Assembly: GCA_028095005.1 (NCBI GenBank)
Contig: CM051462.1
Span: 172,245,955-172,309,954 of the forward strand
Direction: 5' to 3'
DNA: 64,000 nt
Origin: Rhynchospora pubera
Lineage: Eukaryota; Streptophyta; Magnoliopsida; Poales; Cyperaceae
Under the pieces are notes generated by a model that did not search any database, was not told the origin of the DNA, and was given only the letters and a program-made list of their open reading frames with translations. How positions within the stretch are numbered: the first letter of the stretch is position 1; each line of letters starts with the position of its first letter. The position numbers and the translations under genes are program-made. Shown here one piece after another: positions 35,946-45,148 of the stretch.

Positions 35946-38320
35946 TTTGATCAACGTATCAAAAAGATATTCTTATTTTCTTTTTTGAAGATTAAAGCAG
36001 GTAGGCGCCACATTAAATTAATCATGAAAGATTAAAATAATATAGGAAGGCAAACAACTAATTGAAGGATGTGTGTTTTGAAAGTTATCTTTATTAATGA
36101 TAATTGCATGTTATTCATGATTTTGAATGTTATTATGCATTCTTGTGTCTTGAGATTAATATGTTATATCTTTAGAAGTGTTCAAGAAGATGTCCGTGGA
36201 CCATAGAACTCTTAAGATGAAAACATATAATCCTAAGTGTGTTCACAATCGTGATAATTAAAGAGGAACAATAATTATCTAGTAAAATTGTCATGTCAAT
36301 TGAAAGTACATTGTAGTTCTATAAATGTTGATAAGTGATTATCATTCAATGACATGAGTATATATAAAATGAGCATGCTTTATATATATTGAATATGACC
36401 TAACTGGATGGAATATTATATGAATTGTGTTTTGTGTCATTAATATTTCCATCGTGTTTTTGAATCCAAAATATGAGATGTATAGATTTCTCACATGAGA
36501 AGCATACAATATAATTATTGATTAAGACCATCTTTTACTGATCTTAGTTATTTGTTGATGGAGGGAATTAGTAGTTCATTGTATGTGACTTGTGCGGGAG
36601 AAATTTATATGTCGATTATCATTGTCCCCCAGTTATTTGAGTTATGATATTACTAGGCCCCTTGGTAAAGTGGAATTATATAGCATGCAATATAACTGAT
36701 GTAGTTATAATTATAATTCACTTAAGAGATAAAAAAAACGAATATAATTAAAAAATGACACAATCCTATTTTGCATATTATTCATAATATCATGAGACAA
36801 GAACAGATACAGATTGAGTACGTAATGACTATGTCGTTTGGGTGACTATAATGTAGTGATAAAACCTCTTATAGTCTATAATATAAAATATTTTATATTA
36901 TTGTCAAGATGACGTAGATCCTCTGTAAGGTCACACCAACTGAAGAGAAACAACAAGTGTTTTACATTTTATATGATGCATGAAAATACGTGTGATAAAA
37001 TGTTAAAACAATATGTCATGAAAAATGACATGCTTAGTCGACCATAAATAAATTCATGGAAGTATATGAATATTATTAGCATAATGATGAATGAACGAAA
37101 ATAATAGTGGGTGATGAATGCTTTCACCTCCTCTTTGTAATAATATGTTTCATATTATTACTTCATGAATTAATTTGTTAAACAACTTGCAAAATATAAT
37201 TATAAAAATTTATGCTAAAACTTTTGTATAAAAGAAGGTGCTGCGTGAAAATTTCAGAAAATAAGGAAAATTTATTTTTTCTCCTTATTTAATTTTGCTT
37301 GCCGCACAAACTTCAATTAAATATGGAAATTCCCATTGTGGTTTTCTCTTGCGCAAGGGAAAAAAAAAGGAAAATCAAAGGAATCAATTTCTCTCTCTTA
37401 TTTAATTATTGGCCGAAATTAATTTCTTTTATAAGCTTTTCTTTATCAATTTTTTTGGGTGGTTCTGTTCACTTGCGCAAAAAAAAAAAAAAAAAGAAAA
37501 GAGAATTTTCATATTTCATATTTTTTTGCATATTAGTTTAGCCACCAAGAAATCAAATAGTTCGTTCATTGAATATCTAAGGTGGTTGGATCTAAACTTG
37601 AAACTCACCATCGATCTTTCTAAGTGTTGGTTGAATTTGTTGTTTAGGTTCAAGGTGAACCAAGAGAAGGAAACACGCTGAACAGCAGCGATATGAATCA
37701 AAGGTTTCCAAAAAAATCTAGAGAGAAATCGACTTCTCTCTACCAAGAGATTTGACAATCTCTTTAGGTATAATATCCTCCTTCTAAAATAAAGTTATTT
37801 AATGGTTTTATTATGCACAAGAGATGCTTGATTAAATGTTTAATCGTTATCTTACTTGCTATTGTCATATAAATTAAGTTCTTTATGTATCGAGTCAAAT
37901 AAAAATTTTAAAAATTTCGCTTCCTTGACATACACATGAAATTCCAACACTAATTTACACCCATAACTAATACAAAAAAAAAAAAAAACTTGATTAAATG
38001 CAGTGACCAGACCCGTTGGATTTGCTGACCAGACCCGTTGGATTTGTAGAGGGTAACCTCGCGAGCTGTTGTGAGTATCTGAATGGTTGAGTATAACTTT
38101 TGACATGTATCCAGCTGCTCCCTTGTGTCCTTAGCTTTCTACCCAACCATGTTGTTGGAACAATCCGTCAATGTATGAACCATAAGGACTTGGGTAATGT
38201 TGTACCATGTGGTTTGTCAACATGGTCATATAAAAAGCCATATAGAGTGAAGCTTCAAAGTGCGGCTTGCTAGTACAAGCACCGTCCAAAAGGAGGTGGT
38301 TTGTTTGATTTACCAGTATA
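35946..38320. other. intergenic; possible old retroelement-derived sequence
   Basis: AT-rich. The text around 36080-37760 has the feel of a non-coding retroelement (conserved-looking, less repetitive) but no LTR pair or PBS was found. A 22-bp direct repeat (gaccagacccgttggatttg twice, 38007-38047) is present. The last 220 bp before the LTR look exon-like (see findings). Confidence 0.35.
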
Positions 38321-38325
38321 ACTAC
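38321..38325. repeat. TSD of the Tat element, left (ACTAC)
   Basis: 5-bp actac directly before TGATAG. The identical actac follows the right LTR at 49195-49199. Confidence 0.9.
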
Positions 38326-38757
38326 TGATAGGGCCGGCCTGATAAAGCTCCGCCCGAATAGAAAGATACGGAGCCCAACTCAAAAGAGGCCTGCGATGGA
38401 GGTAAAGAAGCGGGAAAAGCTGAATTAAACCGCGCGCCCCAAATGAAGTCGGGGGGACAGGCCATAACAAACTCATACGGAGCACCTCACCGAACATAAG
38501 TCGGGAGAATCTAGAGACATCAAGTAGGCTAACGGCTGTCGGGTGACGTCAGCGTTCTGTTATGAAAAATAGGCCTATAAATAGAAGGGGTAGATCATTG
38601 TAATAGGGGTTGGCATTTTTGTAGAGAAGAGCGCCTGTATTAGGCAGATTGTAAACAGATTGTAATCCCCAAAAATAATCAATAAAGTTCATTTTCCACT
38701 CATTCTCATCTCTAAATTCTCTTGCGTTGTTAATCTCTGCCAAAACTGAGCTTATCA
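38326..38757 (+). repeat. 5' LTR of the Tat element
   Basis: 432 bp, TGATAG..TTATCA. It contains the TATA-like cctataaatagaagg (38574-38588), the likely promoter, and an AATAAA-like signal (aataatcaataaag near 38675-38690). Four substitutions against the 3' LTR counted by eye. Confidence 0.93.
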
Positions 38758-38759
38758 AC

Positions 38760-38777
38760 TGGCGCCCACCTGAATTC
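38760..38777 (+). other. primer binding site of the Tat element
   Basis: tggcgcccacctgaattc begins two bases after the 5' LTR. TGGCGCC is the usual start of PBS sequences in Tat/Athila elements. The priming tRNA is not assigned. Confidence 0.7.
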
Positions 38778-38817
38778 GACCATTGGCAATTCAAAGTTGC
38801 ATTTGATATCCTGAGAA

Positions 38818-40632
38818 ATGGATGAGAATAGGAGTGCGATTCAACCCAGGCGATTGGATCTGGAGTTTGCTACTGATAAGCTAAACAAGGAGAAACATCG
38901 CGTTCTTCCGGGAGCTAGATCTGAATCTCAAACGCAGATCGAGCTCTCCACACCTCAGGCACCAGGCGATGCAGTTCATCCATCACAACCAGATCTGATG
39001 AATGCTGAGATTCAAAACAAGCAAAACGCTGAAACTTCAAAAACACAAACAGTGGTCGGCGATTCAACTACACGACCAGTCAACCCCGAACAGCCAGACA
39101 ACGATACACCATTAGATCTGGGATCGACAAGAGCAGTGCCAGTTGTGATACACCCGATCTTGCAAGCTGTACAATCTCGTGAAGAGTCAGCGAGAACAGC
39201 ACCAGTTATACTGCACCCGATTTTGCAAGCTATTCAACAACCTCGCGAAGAGCCAAGATTGGAAAGACCCGAAACATCTACAGCAAAACAGAGAAGCACC
39301 ACCAATTCAGAGAACCAACGCTCTCTCTCTCAAGCAGATCTCACAAACCTTGTAGAGCAAACACTGCAAGCAGCCTTCACATCTGTTACTCCAACTCCAA
39401 CAGTTCAGTTCAATCCACCAAGACCGGAGACACAGGATCCGCGACAGATGCCAAGTGTAACACAACCTCCTCAAGGTTACGGATATGTCGCTGATCCTCG
39501 CCAAAGCGTAGCATGGAGAGCAGGAACACCACAAGTGTACAATGTCGGACAACCTCCACATATGTTCCAATGGCATCCCACGGGATATGTTCACCACACA
39601 CTACCACAAGCCCACATGACAGACTGGTATCCTCCCCAAAATACTTATGGTTTCCCTAGACCAGAGGCTCCATCCACCTATTTCCCTTGGGGCCATCCAG
39701 CTCAATGGGGCGCACATATTTCGTGGAACACCCCTAATCCTTACTCATGGACACGACCACCTCAACAACCCGAACATCCTAGGCCACAAACTATTCCAAG
39801 GCCTCCCGAAAACATCATTCCAACAAACCCAAGTCCATCTCTTGCGGTTCCTGTACCGACATTACCTGCCCCACAAGCGAATCAAGAGCCCTTAGGATCT
39901 CGGGTGGAAAGAACAAGGGCACCACAAACGGGTGAAGACAGAGAGGTAATGTCGGGAAGGAACTTGAATAATGAAAGAAGGGAGCGCGAAGAGAAAAGAT
40001 CCCCTAGAGGCCGTGCGAAAATAAGGCAACGCCGCGAACATAGTTCAGATAGTGCGCGTGAATCAGAAGGATCAGGATCACCACCTGTTGGGGCCCTAGC
40101 GAGAAGGTTATACCAAGGAGCGCGAATTGACATGAAAAATTACCCCCATCTTGACAGATACCCGGGAGGAGAAGCTAAAGATGCCCAAGCTTTTGTGAAT
40201 AGCTTTCGAGCAATGATGGCCATCACACATGCATCTGACAGGGTGATGTGTTTAGTTTTTCCGACAAGGCTAACAGAAAGTGCATGGGAATGGTATTCGC
40301 GACTACCCCGAGGGTCAATCCATAGTTTCGATGACCTAACTGACAAGTTTTTGGGAAAATTCGGAGGATTAAGAGCACCAACCATCAAGTGCACGAGCCT
40401 CATGACCCTAAAGCAAGAACCATATGAATCATCACGAGCATATCTCGCGAGATTCTCGGAGGAGGCATACAAAGTTTCCGATTTTGATGAGAAACTAGTT
40501 TTGGCGGCAGTATTACAAGGTATTCGGAGTAAAAATCTGAGATATGAGCTAATAAAAAAAGATTGTGGATCTTTTCGAGAATTCAGGGAGTGTGCACAAC
40601 AAGTGATACAGGCAGAGGAAGATGCAGAATGA
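38818..40632 (+). CDS. Tat gag polyprotein, C-terminally truncated
   Basis: 604-residue ORF from an ATG 58 bp after the PBS start. Residues 1-430 are low-complexity, rich in Pro, Gln, Thr and Tyr, then Arg/Glu (about 370-430). The retrotransposon gag domain follows (about 435-600): YPGGEAKDAQAFVNSFRAMM, ESAWEWYSRLPRGSI, FLGKFGGLRAPT, LMTLKQEPYESSRAYLARF and LVLAAVLQGIRSKNLRYEL. This is the capsid part that packages element RNA in cytoplasmic particles. It stops at QVIQAEEDAE, before any CCHC zinc knuckle, so nucleocapsid and protease are absent. The ORF is free of lesions up to that point, consistent with the age of the insertion. The 3' end of gag was probably removed by the same deletion that took protease and RT. 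Confidence 0.9.
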   Translation: MDENRSAIQPRRLDLEFATDKLNKEKHRVLPGARSESQTQIELSTPQAPGDAVHPSQPDLMNAEIQNKQNAETSKTQTVVGDSTTRPVNPEQPDNDTPLDLGSTRAVPVVIHPILQAVQSREESARTAPVILHPILQAIQQPREEPRLERPETSTAKQRSTTNSENQRSLSQADLTNLVEQTLQAAFTSVTPTPTVQFNPPRPETQDPRQMPSVTQPPQGYGYVADPRQSVAWRAGTPQVYNVGQPPHMFQWHPTGYVHHTLPQAHMTDWYPPQNTYGFPRPEAPSTYFPWGHPAQWGAHISWNTPNPYSWTRPPQQPEHPRPQTIPRPPENIIPTNPSPSLAVPVPTLPAPQANQEPLGSRVERTRAPQTGEDREVMSGRNLNNERREREEKRSPRGRAKIRQRREHSSDSARESEGSGSPPVGALARRLYQGARIDMKNYPHLDRYPGGEAKDAQAFVNSFRAMMAITHASDRVMCLVFPTRLTESAWEWYSRLPRGSIHSFDDLTDKFLGKFGGLRAPTIKCTSLMTLKQEPYESSRAYLARFSEEAYKVSDFDEKLVLAAVLQGIRSKNLRYELIKKDCGSFREFRECAQQVIQAEEDAE

Positions 40633-40792
40633 ATGGGTTGGCAAGATGTCACGGAGAGACGCATCACAACGCCGACGAGAAGAAGTTGTTCCCCTCTGCC
40701 TCAACCTCGCAGTGGATCTCCTTCTGGGAGAAGAAGGAATGCAAAGGTGATAAAAGGAGCGACATACAGAAAAAACAATCAGAAAAAACAAG

Positions 40793-42997
40793 AAGTTCCA
40801 ATGGACAGTGGAATGTCAAGATGCCTTTGAAAAGATCAAAGAATACTTAGCCACACCACCGACAATCAGTAGACCTGTGAAAGGGGAAACTCTCTATCTT
40901 TATGTGGCGACTTCCGAAACGGCTGTGAGCGCAGCTCTCATCAGGATTGAAGAAAACCAACAAAAACCTGTCTATTTCGTATCTCGCATTCTGCGAGATG
41001 CTGAGATAAGATACCCTCCTGTTGAAAAAGTGGCGTTTGCGGTCATGATAGCATCCAGGAAACTCAAACCGTATTTTCAGGCACACCCCATCAAAGTGCT
41101 CACCGACATGCCTCTTCGAAAAGCTTTGGGACAGCTTGATGTAGCAGGGCGGATGTTAAAATGGGCAGTAGAGTTGTCCGAATATGATGTGAGTTTCGAA
41201 CCAAGGACAGCATACAAAGGACAAATTCTTGCCGACTTCATAGTTGAGTGCACAGCTAGGCAAACTGAAAATCCCAAGGAAGAAGTGTGGGAAGTATTCG
41301 TGGATGGGGCAGCTTCGGAGAAAGGTTCGGGTGTTGGCGTTGAAATAAAAGGACCGAAAGGCGAGAAATTTCATTATGCGATACATCTGACGTTCGAGGT
41401 ATCCAACAATGTCGCAGAATATGAAGCGTTGTTGGCAGGTATGCGACTTATGGAGGCAATCGGGGCAAAAAGTGTGCGTTTCTACATGGATTCTCAGTTG
41501 GTGGTAAACCAAATCAAAGGAGAATATGCAGCAATAAATGAAAGGTTAGCCCTATACTTGGAGAAAGTGAAAACAGTGTTAGCTGCCTTTGAAAGTGCTT
41601 CCGTAGAGTACGTACCACGAACTCAAAATGAAACAGCAGATGCTCTGTCTAAAATTGCTAAAGAAAGCGACTTAGATCGGGAAAAACCCATTGTTATGTT
41701 GGAAGTACCACACCCCAGCATTGATGTTCTCGCATTCGAAGTATATATCGTTGAGGCAGGAAAGGAGTGGTATGCTTTGTTGTGGAATTTCCTCAAAGAA
41801 GGAAAACTCCCAGAAGAGGACAAGGTGGCCCGAAAAGTCAAGCGGTGGGCTCTCGAATTTACTATCCGAGATGGTCTACTATTGAAAAAAGGATATGGAA
41901 TACCCTGGCTCACATGTGTGGGAAGAGCAAAAGCGGACGAAATTATTGCAGAAGTGCATGAAGGGATATGCGGTAGCCACCAAGGAATAACTTCGCTAGG
42001 AAGGAGGATCGTTAGAGCAGGGTTTTACTGGCCTTCCTTGAAGAAAGATGTGGAGACATACGTTCGCAGATGCGAAAAATGTCAGTTCCACGCCCGCATT
42101 CCAAGACAACCACCTCATCCGATGCAATCCATCTCCAGTTCATGGCCGTTCGATGTGTGGGGGCTAGATTTGTTGGGGCCTTTCCCTCAAGGACAAGGAA
42201 ATGTTAAATTCTTAGTGGTGGCTGTGGAATATTTCACCAAATGGATTGAAGCCAAACCCCTGGCAACCATCACATCGCAAAAGATAGTGGATTTCGCGAG
42301 ACACCAGATCGTGTATAGATATGGGATCCCACATACCTTCATCTCCGACAATGGCACGCAGTTTACTGGTGCCCCATTCCAGGATTTTTGCAGGGGACTG
42401 GGTATCCGGTCGTGCACCTCTTCGGTCTGTCATCCCCAATCTAATGGTTTAGCTGAAGTATCCAACCGAACTATATTGGAAGGACTGAAGAGGAAAATCG
42501 AAGGCAGTAAGAATACTTGGCCCGAATATCTCGATGAAATCTTATGGGCCTATCGTACCACACCTCGCTCTTCCACAGGCCGTTCACCTTTTTCCATGAT
42601 TTATGGAATGGAAGCTGTCACACCCATGGAAGCAGTACACCCAACTTTGAGAACGAAGTCGTATACTTGGGAGAAGAATGGAACTCGAAGGGAGGAAGAT
42701 TTGGAGACCATTTACGAGTTGAGGGAGGAAGCTCGAGTGAAGATGGAAGAATATCAGAGAAGAATGCGGAGGGGTTTCGACAAGAAAGTCGCTCCCAAAC
42801 ATTTCCAACCAGGTGATTGGGTGCTCAGGAAGATCGAAGCCACAGGTAAACAGGTGGGGAAACTTGATCCCGCATGGGAAGGACCATTCGAGATCATCAA
42901 GTCTATTGAAGGCAGGGCTTATCATCTCAGGGATATGAGAGGCAAACGTATCCCAAATGCTTGGAACGCTGCCCATCTCAGAAAATTTTATGTTTAG
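40793..42997 (+). CDS. Tat pol remnant: RNase H, archaeal RNase H, integrase
   Basis: Open reading of about 730 residues with no obvious own ATG near its start. It begins in the RT thumb (FQWTVECQDAFEKIKEYL). Domain 1 is the RT-linked RNase H (LYVATSETAVSAALI, FVSRILRDAEIRYPPVEKVA). Domain 2 is the archaeal-type RNase H with Asp-Glu-Asp-Asp residues in VFVDGAAS, NVAEYEALLAG, FYMDSQLVVNQI and NETADALSKIA. Integrase follows with an HHCC zinc site (HEGICGSHQG..CEKCQ), catalytic Asp in VWGLDLLG, Asp in ISDNGTQFTG and Glu in NGLAEVSNRT, then a C-terminal domain (KLDPAWEGPFEIIKS). The catalytic sets look complete. RT fingers and palm are deleted, so this protein cannot reverse transcribe. It lies in a different frame from gag; how it would be translated is unclear. 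Confidence 0.92.
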   Translation, partial: KFQWTVECQDAFEKIKEYLATPPTISRPVKGETLYLYVATSETAVSAALIRIEENQQKPVYFVSRILRDAEIRYPPVEKVAFAVMIASRKLKPYFQAHPIKVLTDMPLRKALGQLDVAGRMLKWAVELSEYDVSFEPRTAYKGQILADFIVECTARQTENPKEEVWEVFVDGAASEKGSGVGVEIKGPKGEKFHYAIHLTFEVSNNVAEYEALLAGMRLMEAIGAKSVRFYMDSQLVVNQIKGEYAAINERLALYLEKVKTVLAAFESASVEYVPRTQNETADALSKIAKESDLDREKPIVMLEVPHPSIDVLAFEVYIVEAGKEWYALLWNFLKEGKLPEEDKVARKVKRWALEFTIRDGLLLKKGYGIPWLTCVGRAKADEIIAEVHEGICGSHQGITSLGRRIVRAGFYWPSLKKDVETYVRRCEKCQFHARIPRQPPHPMQSISSSWPFDVWGLDLLGPFPQGQGNVKFLVVAVEYFTKWIEAKPLATITSQKIVDFARHQIVYRYGIPHTFISDNGTQFTGAPFQDFCRGLGIRSCTSSVCHPQSNGLAEVSNRTILEGLKRKIEGSKNTWPEYLDEILWAYRTTPRSSTGRSPFSMIYGMEAVTPMEAVHPTLRTKSYTWEKNGTRREEDLETIYELREEARVKMEEYQRRMRRGFDKKVAPKHFQPGDWVLRKIEATGKQVGKLDPAWEGPFEIIKSIEGRAYHLRDMRGKRIPNAWNAAHLRKFYV

Positions 42998-43289
42998 AGG
43001 GGATAGAAGTCGACCAATATCGTAGCCGGTCTCTTCGTGTCCGAGTTGTTTTATGTTTTCGTTTTTTGTTGTTTTAGGTAAGAACAAGAACCAGACCAAT
43101 ACCGTAGCCGGTCTCTTCGTGTCCGAGTTGTTTTTTAGGATTTCGTTTTTTGTGGTAATGAGTAAAACAAGAACCAGACCAGTATCGTAGTTGGGTCTTC
43201 TTTGTTCTTGGTTGGAGTATTAAGGCACTTGTATCTCGATATAATTTTCATTTATAAATGAAAAATTCGCTTTTTTATCTGATCTTCGC

Positions 43290-43319
<30 letters not shown>

Positions 43320-43320
<1 letters not shown>

Positions 43321-43982
43321 TCGTGACCCTCCTCGAGAGAATTCTCGGAGTAAGCGCGTATAAAAAAAAAAGAGAGAAAGTCGTGACCCTCCTCGAGAGA
43401 ATTCTCGGAGTAAGCGCATAAAAAAAAAAAGAGAAAGTCGTGACCCTCCTCGAGAGAATTCTCGGAGTAAGCGCATAAAAAAAAAAAGAGAAAGTCGTGA
43501 CCCTCCTCGAGAGAATTCTCGGAGTAAGCGCATAAAAAAAAAAAGAGAAAGTCGTGACCCTCCTCGAGAGAATTCTCGGAGTAAGCGCATAAAAAAAAAA
43601 AAAGAAGTCGTGACCCTCCTCGAGAGAATTCTCGGAGTAAGCGCATGAGAAAAAAAAAAAAAAGAAGAAGTCGTGACCCTCCTCGAGAGAATTCTCGGAG
43701 TAAGCGCATAAAAAAAAAAGAGAAAGTCGTGACCCTCCTCGAGAGAATTCTCGGAGTAAGCGCATGAAAAAAGAAAGTCGTGACCCTCCTCGAGAGAATT
43801 CTCGGAGTAAGCGCATGAGAAAAAAAAAAAAAAGAAGAAGTCGTGACCCTCCTCGAGAGAATTCTCGGAGTAAGCGCATAAAAAAAAGAGAAAGTCGTGA
43901 CCCTCCTCGAGAGAATTCTCGGAGTAAGCGCATGAAAAAATAAAGTCGTGACCCTCCTCGAGAGAATTCTCGGAGTAAGCGA
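43320..43982. repeat. 12-copy tandem array with near-palindromic core
   Basis: Twelve copies of gtcgtgaccctcctcgagag + aattctcggagtaagcgc, starting at 43320, 43380, 43437, 43494, 43551, 43607, 43670, 43726, 43777, 43850, 43894 and 43945. They are separated by A-rich spacers of variable length (period 44-73 bp). The core CTCGAGAGAATTCTCGGAG is almost self-complementary. Spacer polyA length explains the period variation. It lies between integrase and the antisense ORF. Minus-strand readings through it are open in several frames only because of repetition. Confidence 0.95.
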
Positions 43983-45148
43983 ATAAAAAAAAATTAATTA
44001 AAGTCGGGAAAAGCTGACAAATAACTGTACTTTGATTGTACTTGGAAATAAAGACAAAACTGGGCAAATCTGACAATAAATGCTGACATTTAATACAGTT
44101 AGTTGGCAGTTAGCTGGAAAAAAAAGCTATAAATAGAACCCATCGTCTTCCCCAAAGGAGGCACCAGAACACGTTCATTAAGCTTGAAGTCAACAATGGC
44201 GAAAAGAAAGAAAAAGAAAAATAAATATATTCCACTAAGATAAAAGGAAATTTAGGAGGATAGCTGAGAAGGAATCGGAGATTTAGGTGGATAGCTGATG
44301 TAAAGCAAAATACTTACATCAGATATTCACCAATCTTCGGTTCCGAACATCCCCGAAACACCTGAATCCAGTGAATTCAGGAGCGGCTTTGTTATCTCAG
44401 TCGTTCCGAATTCAAGGGATCGAATTTGTTTCGGGTGATGGAAGTCTCCCCAGACTTAGGAGATTGGTTCCTAAGGCTGGGAAGATTTATTAACTAGCCC
44501 GGGGTTGTTAGTGTTAGATGACCAGAATAACTTCTTTCTGAGGATTGTCCGCGAGTTTATACAGAAAGAGAGTCAAGAAGAATTATCCTCGGTGCAGTTA
44601 GCAGTAGTTAGAAAATATTTCCTTGAGAATGAATCTCGGATTAATGTATTTTTTTATTTCCTTGAGAAAGTATCTCGGAATTAATGTATCTTTTATTTCC
44701 TTAATATCTCGGAGTTGAATGTACTTTTTTATTTTATTTTCCTTGAGAATGTATCTCGGAATTAAATGTAATTTTATCCTTGAGAATGTATCTCGGAATA
44801 AGCATACTTTAGCATTGAGAGTATGTTTCGGAACTAACGTGCTTATATATCTAAAATTGCAATTCATTTCGGAGTCAATAAAGTTAATATACTTGTTAGT
44901 TTTGAGAGCGAATCTCCAAGACGAGCTATAAAAGACCAAGTATAATGTCGTAGACATCTCGCAAAAAAAAAAAAAAAAAAAAAAAAAATGGACAAGAGAG
45001 AGAGAACATAGACGACTATAATAAAAGGACCATAATTTTCATTCAAGCTCGAATAGTTCTACATCAAAAGAACTTAGTTCACCACTTTAGACCAAAATAA
45101 AACATATTACATATATTTCAAAATAAAAGAAAACCACTTAAAACTATC
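43983..45148. other. non-coding region of the Tat element between repeat array and antisense ORF
   Basis: Contains a TATA-like gctataaatagaacc (44127-44141, plus strand). Five or six degenerate copies of a ccttgagaatgtatctcgga motif lie at about 44620-44830. A 28-nt A-run is at about 44961-44988. No credible ORF was seen. It may hold the 3' part of the antisense transcript. Confidence 0.6.

Noticed and set aside
36080..37760. Possible LTR or non-coding retroelement
   Set aside because: No repeated terminal sequence, PBS or target duplication could be found.
43252..44076. Three overlapping minus-strand ORFs of 144-274 codons
   Set aside because: They are created by the 12-copy tandem array, whose units lack stops in several frames. 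The repeated peptide differs by frame and has no known domain.
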